Counted from the first letter of the stretch, positions 1 through 6,694 are shown. The stretch: DNA of 7,441 bases from Legionella sp. (GCA_004297865.1 SCSO01000158.1:1-7441); one strand, 5' to 3'. Notes: generated by a model from the sequence alone, not told the origin. Program-made: numbers and translations.

Positions 1-24
1 GGTTACCATGTATACCCCTACATC

Positions 25-1896
25 TTAATGCCTCGCAACTTCAGCGTGACTGATTAAATTATTAACATACAAGTCATAATCCATCATTCCATAATTTGCT
101 TCGATTTGTTGAAGCAAGCTATCACGTCGCTCCTTATCTAAAGCACTCAATTTTCCGTCATTAATGCGCTTTAATCTCACAATTACATAATCGCCATTAG
201 GTAATATCACCCCATCTCGACTTTCTGGTCGTAGCAAATTAAATGCTAAATCATTGATAGAGGAATTCTCCTTGTCATTGTCTCTGGTCGCTTGAGCAAC
301 TGAAACCCATTTCAACTGATTTTCTGCGATCAATTCTTGTTGCTTTTTATCTTCAACTGGGTTTAAAAGCTGTGTACCTAGCTCTTTTGCCTTTTCGTCA
401 GCTAATTTTTTGGCCAAGAGTACCATGATTCGATCCAAAACGGAATTTAAATCTTGCTGTTTGGACTTAAAATGACCATTTAGTCGTACTACTGCCACCG
501 AATCGTTATTCAATTGTATCGGTTCTGAGTTATTACTAAGCTCCAATACGTCATGACTAAAGGCAGCATTAATGACTAATTGATTTTTAGTAAACTCTTC
601 AGTTCCACCTTGACGTGCGAAGGGCTGAGTTTTTTGGATTTTCAATTTCAAAGCTTCGGCTACTGGTTGCAGAGTATCCGGAGTTTGATAGCTTAAATCC
701 GTTAATTGCTCCATGGATTGAGTGTATTCAGCTTGTGCTTTCTCCACTGTAAGCTGCTCTTCAATCATAGTTTGCACTTCTTTGTATGATTTGGTTGTTA
801 CCGGTTTATAATCAATTACCTTAAATATTTCATACCCTAAACTCGTTTTTTGGGGAGTGGAAATTTGGCCCGGCTTAGTGAGATTGGTTAATATTTTATC
901 GTATTCATTTTGTCCTACGGACATCCACGGTAAAATTCCCTTTTTAGGAATAGATAATTTGTCATCAGAAGATTTGACTAATTCGGTAAATTGCTCAGGA
1001 TTCTTTTCTAAAATAGCATAAGCACTATTCGCCTTATTCTGAATCTGTTCTTCATCGGCAATTGAACTTCCCTCAGGGACTGCAAATAAGATATGTGCCA
1101 CTTTCCATTGAGCAGGTGTTAAATAGTTGCCCTGATTTTCATCATAATAGCGTTTACTTTCCTCAGGGGTAATTTTAATCTTAGAACGTATGTCCGGCAT
1201 AGATAAGACAACGTAATCTAAACTAACCTGTTCCTGAGACATGAACTCGCTTTTATGCTTTTCATAATACGCTTGAATTTGCTCAGGTGAGACTTTGATT
1301 TGCTTCTCAAAACGCGCAGAAGAAATGGTCATATAATCATAATCTCTATTCTGCATATACAATTTTACAAAGCGTTTTAACTCATCAGATAAAGCAAAAG
1401 AACTACTCATGAAGGCAAAACGTTGCTGGTTGAGCAACATACCTTGTCTGACTTCATTTTGGAAACTATCTGGAGTAAATAAAGCACCACTTAAAGCATG
1501 CTTATAACGCTCTTTAGAAAAATGACCATCTTCCTGGAATTGAGGAATATTAACGATGGCATTATTTGCTTGCCCAGAAGTGACTTCAAAACCGTACTTT
1601 CTTGCTGCTTGTACAGTCACTTCATTCGCTATCATCTGTTCCAAGACTTGAGATTGCAGCTTTTTTTCATCTTCAGCCGTCATTTGTGATAAATCTTGCT
1701 GAGCTCGTGAACGTCTATAGCTCACTTCAAAAGCCTGATTAGTAATCGGATGATCATTAACTACAGCTTTAGCGTCAGAGGTATGATGTGATTGCAAATA
1801 GTAATCAACACCGAAAAGAGTAAATGTTATAGCGATTAATATAATAACTACCCAAGCCACAACACCTTGTATGCGTTCATTCAACTTCTGCAACAT
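25..1896 (-). CDS. ppiD: PpiD, inner-membrane-anchored periplasmic folding chaperone of the parvulin/SurA family
   Basis: The 623-residue product matches the usual PpiD length and layout. A short cytoplasmic N-terminus is followed by one hydrophobic segment at about residues 11-31 (VVAWVVIILIAITFTLFGV), acting as an uncleaved signal anchor, so the rest should lie in the periplasm. A SurA-like N-terminal chaperone region (about 40-220) is followed by a PpiC/parvulin domain (about 264-366, from VAHILFAV to LGYEIFKVIDY) and a helical, charged C-terminal region. In E. coli PpiD sits at the SecYEG translocon and helps newly exported proteins fold. The parvulin signature is degenerate: the usual GGDLGWF block reads KKGILPW and the second conserved His of the GYHIIK motif is Glu356. 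A chaperone role without isomerase activity is inferred. The start ATG has only a weak GGA upstream, and an in-frame stop lies about 24 bases before it, so a much earlier start is excluded. It follows the hupB-tRNA unit after a terminator and so probably has its own promoter. Confidence 0.95.
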   Translation of the reverse strand: MLQKLNERIQGVVAWVVIILIAITFTLFGVDYYLQSHHTSDAKAVVNDHPITNQAFEVSYRRSRAQQDLSQMTAEDEKKLQSQVLEQMIANEVTVQAARKYGFEVTSGQANNAIVNIPQFQEDGHFSKERYKHALSGALFTPDSFQNEVRQGMLLNQQRFAFMSSSFALSDELKRFVKLYMQNRDYDYMTISSARFEKQIKVSPEQIQAYYEKHKSEFMSQEQVSLDYVVLSMPDIRSKIKITPEESKRYYDENQGNYLTPAQWKVAHILFAVPEGSSIADEEQIQNKANSAYAILEKNPEQFTELVKSSDDKLSIPKKGILPWMSVGQNEYDKILTNLTKPGQISTPQKTSLGYEIFKVIDYKPVTTKSYKEVQTMIEEQLTVEKAQAEYTQSMEQLTDLSYQTPDTLQPVAEALKLKIQKTQPFARQGGTEEFTKNQLVINAAFSHDVLELSNNSEPIQLNNDSVAVVRLNGHFKSKQQDLNSVLDRIMVLLAKKLADEKAKELGTQLLNPVEDKKQQELIAENQLKWVSVAQATRDNDKENSSINDLAFNLLRPESRDGVILPNGDYVIVRLKRINDGKLSALDKERRDSLLQQIEANYGMMDYDLYVNNLISHAEVARH

Positions 1897-1982
1897 ATCT
1901 GGAGATCCATTTTTTATTTATAAATTAGCTTGACCTATACCCCGGATAAATGAGTACTGACGAATATTACCATAAATTTTAT

Positions 1983-2008
1983 AAAAAAAACGCGCCTTTC
2001 GGCGCGTT
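1983..2008 (-). terminator. Rho-independent terminator after tRNA-Asp
   Basis: On the minus strand an 8-bp perfect stem AACGCGCC/GGCGCGTT closes on a stable GAAA tetraloop and runs directly into eight T residues. It begins 4 bases after the CCA end of tRNA-Asp. It should end the hupB-tRNA-Val-tRNA-Asp transcript and insulate ppiD, whose start lies about 87 bases further on. This is the only textbook intrinsic terminator in the window. Confidence 0.93.
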
Positions 2009-2012
2009 ATTC

Positions 2013-2089
2013 TGGCGGAGTGGACGGGGCTCGAACCCGCGACCCCCGGCGTGACAGGCCGGTATTCTGACCAACTGAACTACCACTCC
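2013..2089 (-). tRNA. tRNA-Asp, anticodon GTC
   Basis: The 77-base sequence folds as a full cloverleaf with CCA encoded in the DNA. The acceptor stem pairs GGAGTGG with CCACTCC, the discriminator base is G (as is usual for Asp), the anticodon stem CCGGC/GCCGG flanks loop CTGTCAC, and the T arm contains GGTTCGAGCC. The anticodon GTC lies at 2053-2055. It reads GAC and GAU codons. It starts 7 bases after the 3' end of tRNA-Val and ends 4 bases before the terminator, so it is the last gene of a multi-gene transcript and must be released by tRNA processing nucleases. Confidence 0.97.
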
Positions 2090-2096
2090 ATTTTCT

Positions 2097-2172
2097 TGGT
2101 GGGTGCTGTAGGGATCGAACCTACGACCCTCGCCTTGTAAGGGCGATGCTCTCCCAGCTGAGCTAAGCACCC
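2097..2172 (-). tRNA. tRNA-Val, anticodon TAC
   Basis: This 76-base cloverleaf includes an encoded CCA end. The acceptor stem pairs GGGTGCT with AGCACCC, the discriminator is A, the D stem is GCTC/GAGC, the anticodon stem TCGCC/GGCGA carries loop CTTACAA, and the T arm pairs GTAGG with CCTAC around TTCGATC. The anticodon TAC lies at 2137-2139 and should read GUA, and GUG and GUU when modified. Its 5' end is only 7 bases beyond the hupB stop codon, leaving no room for a promoter or a terminator, so it is inferred to be cut out of a hupB-tRNA transcript. Confidence 0.97.
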
Positions 2173-2179
2173 AGAAATC

Positions 2180-2458
2180 TTAAGCTTTTTGTACAGCTTC
2201 TTTAAGGTTTTTACCCGCTTTAAACTTAGCTACTCTTGACGCTTTAATTTGAATAGTTTTGCCAGTTTGTGGGTTACGGCCAGTACGAGCGGCGCGCTTA
2301 CCTGTTGAAAAAGAACCAAAACCAGGTATTACAACTTGATCGCCATTTCTTAAGGCATCTGTTACAGTAATCATAAAAGTTTCAAGAACTCTGCTTGCAT
2401 CAGCCTTTGTTAAGCCTGATCCACTTGCGATAGCATCAACTAATTCACTCTTATTCAT
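2180..2458 (-). CDS. hupB: HU-family DNA-binding protein (HU-beta type)
   Basis: The 92-residue product has the size and pattern of bacterial HU, a small dimeric protein that bends and compacts DNA in the nucleoid. It starts MNKSELVDAIA, like HU-beta, has the helical dimer core to about residue 45, the conserved GFGSF turn (46-50), and a DNA-binding arm with RTGRNPQTG, including the intercalating Pro63. The C-terminal helix FKAGKNLKEAV is typical. Two ATG codons stand in tandem at 2459-2461 and 2456-2458. The AAGGGG ribosome binding site at 2464-2469 leaves 2 bases to the first but 5 to the second, so the second is chosen; the first would add one Met. Position after lon is the same as in E. 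coli. IHF subunits are less likely because the N-terminus and length match HU. Confidence 0.95.
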   Translation of the reverse strand: MNKSELVDAIASGSGLTKADASRVLETFMITVTDALRNGDQVVIPGFGSFSTGKRAARTGRNPQTGKTIQIKASRVAKFKAGKNLKEAVQKA

Positions 2459-2461
2459 CAT

Positions 2462-2470
2462 TTCCCCTTA
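2462..2470 (-). promoter_or_regulatory. hupB ribosome binding site deciding between two tandem ATG codons
   Basis: The minus strand reads TAAGGGGAA directly before ATGATG. The purine-rich AAGGGG core is too close (2 bases) to the first ATG and well placed (5 bases) for the second, favouring a protein that starts MNKSE. Confidence 0.6.
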
Positions 2471-2488
2471 CAGTTAATCATCCATTTT

Positions 2489-2512
2489 CTAAAACTTAGT
2501 TAGAAGTTTTAG
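2489..2512. repeat. Perfect 9-bp inverted repeat in the hupB leader
   Basis: CTAAAACTT and AAGTTTTAG are exact reverse complements separated by the 6-base spacer AGTTAG. The repeat lies just downstream of the predicted hupB -10 box and about 20 bases before the ribosome binding site. It could be a 5' leader hairpin or a two-fold operator. It is AT-rich and lacks a following T run in the hupB direction, so it is not a terminator. Confidence 0.7.
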
Positions 2513-2516
2513 TCAA

Positions 2517-2525
2517 GTTATAACA
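2517..2525 (-). promoter_or_regulatory. Predicted hupB extended -10 promoter element
   Basis: The minus strand reads TGT-TATAAC: hexamer at 2517-2522 (5 of 6 to TATAAT) preceded by an extended TGn at 2523-2525. No good -35 is found at 16-18 bases, which extended -10 promoters tolerate. Transcription would start near 2510 and also drive both tRNAs. An alternative is TTGACT at 2511-2516 with TTTAGA 17 bases downstream, which would place the palindrome between -35 and -10. Confidence 0.5.
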
Positions 2526-2535
2526 TCCTTGCAGT

Positions 2536-2552
2536 GCCCGCCAGTAGCGGGC
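2536..2552. repeat. GC-rich inverted repeat between lon and hupB
   Basis: GCCCGC and GCGGGC form a 6-bp perfect stem with a 5-base loop, 24 bases after the lon stop codon and just upstream of the predicted hupB -10 box. It lacks a T run on the minus strand, so it is not a standard intrinsic terminator. It may stabilise the lon 3' end or pause transcription. Confidence 0.45.
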
Positions 2553-2575
2553 TACGTAAAGAAATATAACGCTTA

Positions 2576-5038
2576 TTAATGAGCATGTAAATCATTATTT
2601 TTAATTTTTTTCGATCTCTTGGTTGATATTGTTCCAGATTGTTTAATGGTTGTAGAATCTACCCAAGGACTGCGTTGTAAAGCCAGCATTAGTACCTCTT
2701 CAATGGACTTCACCGGGTGTATAGTTAGCTTTCTTAGGACGTTATCAGGAATCTCTTCTAAGTCTTTTACGTTCTCTTCTGGAATGATTACATGTTTAAT
2801 TCCACCTCGATGAGCAGCTAATAATTTCTCTTTAAGTCCGCCAATAGGTAAAACTTGTCCTCGAAGAGTAATTTCTCCAGTCATAGCTACATCGGCTTTT
2901 ACCGGAATTTGTGTCGCCACGGAAACTAAAACTGTACACATTCCTATACCTGCACTAGGACCATCTTTAGGAGTAGCACCTTCAGGCACGTGGACGTGGA
3001 AATCATTTTTATCATAAAGATCTTCTGGGATACCTAATTGTTTTACCCGACTACGCATGACGGTCATTGCTGCATGTATAGATTCTTGCATCACCTCACC
3101 TAGTTGTCCGGTATGAGTAACCTTCCCTTTACCTGGCATCATAGACGCCTCGATAGTCAATAATTCTCCACCAACACTAGTCCAAGCTAATCCAGTCACC
3201 TGCCCTACTTGGTCAAACTCTTCAGCAAGACCGTAACGGAATTTTTTCACACCTAAATACTTTTCAATATTACTCGCAGTGATTGCACTCTTTTTAACTT
3301 TCTTGTTTAACAAGATCTCCTTCACGACTTTGCGGCATACGCTGGCAATATCACGTTCTAAATTACGGACTCCTGCTTCGCGGGTGTAATATCGAATCAC
3401 ATCACGAATTGCGCCATCACTAATATGGATTTCATCGTTGTTTAGACCATTGAGCACAATTTGCTTAGGTACTAAATATTGTTCAGCAATGTGAACCTTC
3501 TCATCTTCGGTATAACCTGCTAAACGAATGATCTCCATTCTATCTAATAAAGGCGCAGGGATTTCGAGAGAGTTAGCTGTAGCAATAAACATTACGTCAC
3601 TTAAATCATAATCCACTTCGAGATAATGATCGCTAAAAGTATGGTTTTGCTCTGGATCTAAAACTTCCAATAAAGCTGAGGCTGGGTCGCCACGAAAATC
3701 CATGGCCATCTTATCCACCTCATCTAGCATAATGAGGGGGTTTTTAACGCCTGCTTTACATAATTTTTGAATAATTTTACCTGGCATAGAACCAATATAG
3801 GTACGACGATGTCCACGAATTTCAGCTTCATCACGTACACCACCTAAGGCGATACGAATAAAGGTTCTGCCTGTCGCATTGGCAATGGATTGACCTAAAG
3901 AAGTTTTACCTACTCCAGGAGGACCAACCAAACACAGGATAGGACCTTTTAATCTTTTTACGCGTTGTTGAACAGCCAAATATTCGATGATACGTTCTTT
4001 AACACGTTCTAAACCGTAATGTTCTTTATCCAACAATTTTTCAGCTTTCGCTAAATCAAATTGAATTTTGTTTTTCTTTTTCCATGGAACCATAAGCATC
4101 CAATCAAGATAATTACGAATTACCGTGGCTTCTGCTGACATGGGCGACATCATTTTTAATTTGTGTAATTCTGCTAAAGATTTTTCTTTGGCTTCTTTGG
4201 GCATGCCTGCTTTATTGATTGAACGCTCTAGTTGATCAATCTCATTGCCTTCCTCACCCATTTCACCTAATTCTTTCTGAATGGCTTTCATTTGCTCATT
4301 TAGATAATATTCGCGCTGACTTTTTTCCATTTGCCGCTTCACCCGACCCCGCACACGTTTCTCTACATGCATGAGGTCGATTTCATTTTCGATAGCGGCC
4401 ATTAAACGTTCAAGACGAGTTCCCACATCCAGTGTTTCTAAGAGTTCTTGCTTGTCATCCACTTTTAAGGTCAAGTGTGCCGCAATGGTATCAGCCAATC
4501 TTCCTGGTTCATCAATACCTGCCAAAGGCGAAAGCACTTCCGGAGGGATTTTTTTATTCAATTTGATATATTGTTCAAATTGCGACATCAATGAGCGCAT
4601 CAAGATTTCTACTTCAGGTTTTTCAACTGCTTTATTAGTTTCTTCTATGACTTCAAGCTCAGCTTCTAGATAGCCTTTGGTTTGATGATAGCTTTTTACT
4701 TTGGCGCGTTTTTCGCCTTCTACTAATACTTTGACGGTGCCATCAGGAAGTTTTAGTAGCTGTAATACGCTGGATAAAGTACCTACTTCATAAATGTCAT
4801 CAGGGTTGGGGTCATCATTAGCAGATTTACGTTGGGCTACGAGAAAAATTTGTTTATTCTCGACCATAGCAGCTTCTAAAGCTTTAATTGATTTTCCTCT
4901 TCCAACAAAAAGAGGAATCACCATATGCGGGTAAACCACTACGTCTCTTAATGGTAGTACGGGAAAAAAGTCTTTATCTTCAGTTTCACTGGACTTTACT
5001 TCAGCTTCGCTGGTTTTCACTTCATTTTCAATTGACAT
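2576..5038 (-). CDS. lon: Lon, ATP-dependent serine protease (LonA type)
   Basis: The 820-residue product has the full LonA architecture. An N-terminal substrate-binding LON domain (about 25-220) is followed by a coiled-coil linker (about 220-330). The AAA+ module (about 330-590) has Walker A GPPGVGKT at 372-379, Walker B IMLDE ending at Asp439-Glu440, the arginine-finger candidate Arg500 and sensor-2 Arg558. The protease domain has the Ser-Lys dyad Ser695 (in KDGPSAG) and Lys738 (in GGLKEKLLAA). Both spacings agree with E. coli Lon shifted by 16 residues. Lon forms a cytoplasmic hexamer that degrades damaged and regulatory proteins. The start is supported by AAGGG at 5045-5049, six bases before the ATG. 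The protein is about 36 residues longer than E. coli Lon (784 residues), with an acidic polar N-terminus and a Lys/Ser/Thr-rich tail after about residue 790. A sigma-32-like promoter lies upstream. All catalytic residues are present. Confidence 0.98.
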   Translation of the reverse strand: MSIENEVKTSEAEVKSSETEDKDFFPVLPLRDVVVYPHMVIPLFVGRGKSIKALEAAMVENKQIFLVAQRKSANDDPNPDDIYEVGTLSSVLQLLKLPDGTVKVLVEGEKRAKVKSYHQTKGYLEAELEVIEETNKAVEKPEVEILMRSLMSQFEQYIKLNKKIPPEVLSPLAGIDEPGRLADTIAAHLTLKVDDKQELLETLDVGTRLERLMAAIENEIDLMHVEKRVRGRVKRQMEKSQREYYLNEQMKAIQKELGEMGEEGNEIDQLERSINKAGMPKEAKEKSLAELHKLKMMSPMSAEATVIRNYLDWMLMVPWKKKNKIQFDLAKAEKLLDKEHYGLERVKERIIEYLAVQQRVKRLKGPILCLVGPPGVGKTSLGQSIANATGRTFIRIALGGVRDEAEIRGHRRTYIGSMPGKIIQKLCKAGVKNPLIMLDEVDKMAMDFRGDPASALLEVLDPEQNHTFSDHYLEVDYDLSDVMFIATANSLEIPAPLLDRMEIIRLAGYTEDEKVHIAEQYLVPKQIVLNGLNNDEIHISDGAIRDVIRYYTREAGVRNLERDIASVCRKVVKEILLNKKVKKSAITASNIEKYLGVKKFRYGLAEEFDQVGQVTGLAWTSVGGELLTIEASMMPGKGKVTHTGQLGEVMQESIHAAMTVMRSRVKQLGIPEDLYDKNDFHVHVPEGATPKDGPSAGIGMCTVLVSVATQIPVKADVAMTGEITLRGQVLPIGGLKEKLLAAHRGGIKHVIIPEENVKDLEEIPDNVLRKLTIHPVKSIEEVLMLALQRSPWVDSTTIKQSGTISTKRSKKIKNNDLHAH

Positions 5039-5044
5039 AATGAA

Positions 5045-5049
5045 CCCTT
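5045..5049 (-). promoter_or_regulatory. lon ribosome binding site
   Basis: AAGGG on the minus strand lies six bases before the lon ATG and supports that start over later Met codons. Confidence 0.7.
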
Positions 5050-5095
5050 ATTCAAACGAAAAAACTGGATGGTAATTTTAATGCTATTTAATACG

Positions 5096-5124
5096 AGTAT
5101 ACATAGAATAGAGCGCGGGAACAA
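5096..5124 (-). promoter_or_regulatory. Candidate sigma-70 promoter of lon
   Basis: The minus strand reads TTGTTC (5119-5124), a 17-base spacer, then TATACT (5096-5101). The -10 matches 5 of 6 consensus bases and the -35 only 3 of 6. Transcription would start near 5089, giving a leader of about 50 bases. It could supply basal lon expression besides the heat-shock site further upstream. Confidence 0.45.
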
Positions 5125-5237
5125 ATCACTTTCTTCGCAGTATTAGCCTTGATCACCATAGCTATTTAATGACTTATCTTATTGTTTTTATTGGATTTTT
5201 TAATGCGCTCATAAAGATGGGTTTTGTTTAAAGTAAT

Positions 5238-5266
5238 AGATGGGGGTTATATGATGTGATTTCAAG
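5238..5266 (-). promoter_or_regulatory. Sigma-32 (RpoH) heat-shock promoter of lon
   Basis: The minus strand reads CTTGAAA (5260-5266), a 14-base spacer, then CCCCATCT (5238-5245). This matches the established RpoH consensus (CTTGAAA, 11-16 bases, CCCCATnT) at every specified position. It faces lon, a classic heat-shock gene. Transcription would begin near 5231, giving a leader of about 190 bases. The match is seen directly; the function is inferred. Confidence 0.85.
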
Positions 5267-5324
5267 TGGATTTTGCAGAATTATGTAGTTTTGTTCGAGA
5301 ACCAACATAGAAGTGGGTGGTGCG

Positions 5325-5346
5325 CATTCCCGCTTGCGCGGGAATG
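5325..5346. repeat. REP-like hairpin CATTCCCGC/GCGGGAATG after clpX
   Basis: CATTCCCGC and GCGGGAATG form a 9-bp perfect stem with a 4-base loop, starting 27 bases after the clpX stop codon. Short palindromes with this core occur as dispersed intergenic repeats in many proteobacteria. No T run follows on the minus strand, so it is probably a repeat element that may protect the clpX mRNA end instead of a standard terminator. Only one copy is seen in this window. Confidence 0.65.
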
Positions 5347-5373
5347 ACTATAAAGTACTTTTCTTTTTAGAAC

Positions 5374-6648
5374 CTACTCACCATCAGATGTACCAGTCTT
5401 TTTATCATCTTGCTCATAGATAATAATTGGCTGTGTGGAAGAGTTAATCACATTTTCATCAATCACGACTTTCACCACCCCTTCTAAAGAAGGTAGATCA
5501 TACATAGTATCTAGAAGAATGTTCTCAAGGATTGCTCGTAGACCACGTGCGCCCATTTTTCTTGAAATGGCTTTTTTTGCTATAGCAACTAAAGCTTCAT
5601 CGCGGAACTCTAACTCGACATCTTCCATTTCAAATAAGGAATGGAATTGTTTAGTTAAAGCATTTTTGGGACGTGTCAAAATATCAATAAGAGCAGCTTC
5701 ATCAAGTTCATTTAAAGTAGTAACTACCGGTAAACGACCAACAAATTCAGGAATTAAACCAAATTTGATGAGATCATCTGATTCTAATTGATTCATCATT
5801 TTTGATACTTCATCCGCTGACCCTTTTTTATTTTTTAATTCAGCAGAAAAACCAATACCTGACTTATCGCTACGCGATTGAATGACTTTTTCCAAACCAG
5901 AAAACGCTCCGCCGCAAATAAACAGAATATTAGAAGTATCCACTTGCAAAAACTCTTGTTGCGGATGTTTACGTCCGCCCTGTGGAGGTACAGAAGCAAT
6001 GGTTCCCTCAATCAATTTCAACAAGGCTTGTTGCACGCCTTCCCCTGATACATCTCGAGTAATGGAAGGATTATCTGATTTGCGAGAAATTTTATCGATT
6101 TCATCGATGTAAACGATACCTTGTTGGGCTTTATCTACATCGTAATCGCATTTTTGTAATAGCTTTTGAATAATGTTCTCTACGTCTTCACCCACATAGC
6201 CTGCTTCAGTTAAAGTCGTCGCATCTGCCATAGCAAAAGGAACATTTAAAATTCTAGCTAAAGTTTGGGCAAGCAAAGTCTTACCGCTTCCAGTGGGGCC
6301 GATTAAAAGAATATTACTCTTGCCTAATTCAACACCGTCTTCACTTTTATGCTGTAACCGTTTGTAATGGTTATAGACAGCAACCGACAAGACTTTTTTC
6401 GCATGCGGTTGACCGATGACGTATTCGTCAAGGAAATTGGATATCTCTTTAGGTGAAGGTAACCGTGTTTCAGTTTCTTCATGAACTTCATGGGTTTCTT
6501 CACGAATGATGTCATTACAGAGTTCAACACATTCATCACAGACAAATACGGAAGGCCCAGCAATTAATTTCTTAACTTCATGTTGGCTTTTGCCACAAAA
6601 AGAGCAATAAAGCACTTTATCATCACTACCGCTACCGGATTTACTCAT
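5374..6648 (-). CDS. clpX: ClpX, ATP-dependent unfoldase subunit of ClpXP
   Basis: The 424-residue product is the expected size for ClpX. The N-terminal zinc-binding domain has Cys15, Cys18, Cys37 and Cys40. The AAA+ part has Walker A GPTGSGKT (117-124), the pore-1 GYVG loop (150-153), Walker B IVYIDE (Asp182-Glu183), the pore-2 region (about 199-208), the RKH loop (226-228), the IGF tripeptide at 265-267 that docks on ClpP, Arg305 as the arginine-finger candidate and GARGLR (366-371) as sensor 2. The hexamer recognises tagged or damaged proteins, unfolds them and feeds them into ClpP. AGGGG at 6656-6660 stands seven bases before the ATG and fixes the start. clpP lies upstream on the same strand after a 135-base gap that may hold a separate clpX promoter. 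Nothing is truncated, and key residues are intact. Confidence 0.98.
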   Translation of the reverse strand: MSKSGSGSDDKVLYCSFCGKSQHEVKKLIAGPSVFVCDECVELCNDIIREETHEVHEETETRLPSPKEISNFLDEYVIGQPHAKKVLSVAVYNHYKRLQHKSEDGVELGKSNILLIGPTGSGKTLLAQTLARILNVPFAMADATTLTEAGYVGEDVENIIQKLLQKCDYDVDKAQQGIVYIDEIDKISRKSDNPSITRDVSGEGVQQALLKLIEGTIASVPPQGGRKHPQQEFLQVDTSNILFICGGAFSGLEKVIQSRSDKSGIGFSAELKNKKGSADEVSKMMNQLESDDLIKFGLIPEFVGRLPVVTTLNELDEAALIDILTRPKNALTKQFHSLFEMEDVELEFRDEALVAIAKKAISRKMGARGLRAILENILLDTMYDLPSLEGVVKVVIDENVINSSTQPIIIYEQDDKKTGTSDGE

Positions 6649-6655
6649 TAATGAA

Positions 6656-6661
6656 CCCCTT
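6656..6661 (-). promoter_or_regulatory. clpX ribosome binding site
   Basis: AAGGGG on the minus strand, seven bases before the clpX ATG, supports the start at 6648 that retains the complete zinc-binding domain. Confidence 0.7.
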
Positions 6662-6662
6662 C

Positions 6663-6694
6663 TTACATGCTAGAAAATAAGCAGTATCATGTAA
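6663..6694. repeat. TTACATG/CATGTAA inverted repeat upstream of clpX
   Basis: Two exact 7-base complementary arms (6663-6669 and 6688-6694) flank an 18-base spacer, one base upstream of the clpX ribosome binding site. It is AT-rich with a long loop, so it is weak as an RNA hairpin. It could be an operator-like site or chance. Confidence 0.3.

Noticed and set aside
1979..2170. A 63-codon open frame on the minus strand across the two tRNA genes
   Set aside because: It lies almost wholly inside tRNA-Val, tRNA-Asp and the terminator and has no ribosome binding site; frames of this kind are a common artefact of tRNA clusters.
2013..2172. tRNA genes as integration sites for a genomic island
   Set aside because: No integrase, no repeat of a tRNA 3' end and no foreign-looking cargo appear on either side; both neighbours are core genes in conserved order.
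2619..2813. Plus-strand open frames opposite lon, clpX and ppiD, such as this one
   Set aside because: All lie antisense inside well-identified genes, have no family resemblance and no convincing ribosome binding sites.
5211..5220. A second CCCATCTTT sequence resembling a sigma-32 -10 box upstream of lon
   Set aside because: No CTTGAA-like -35 box lies at an acceptable distance, unlike the complete match at 5238-5266.
6324..6563. A 79-codon minus-strand frame inside clpX
   Set aside because: It is an out-of-frame shadow of clpX, which is intact and strongly conserved over the same bases; no start signal or recognisable protein.
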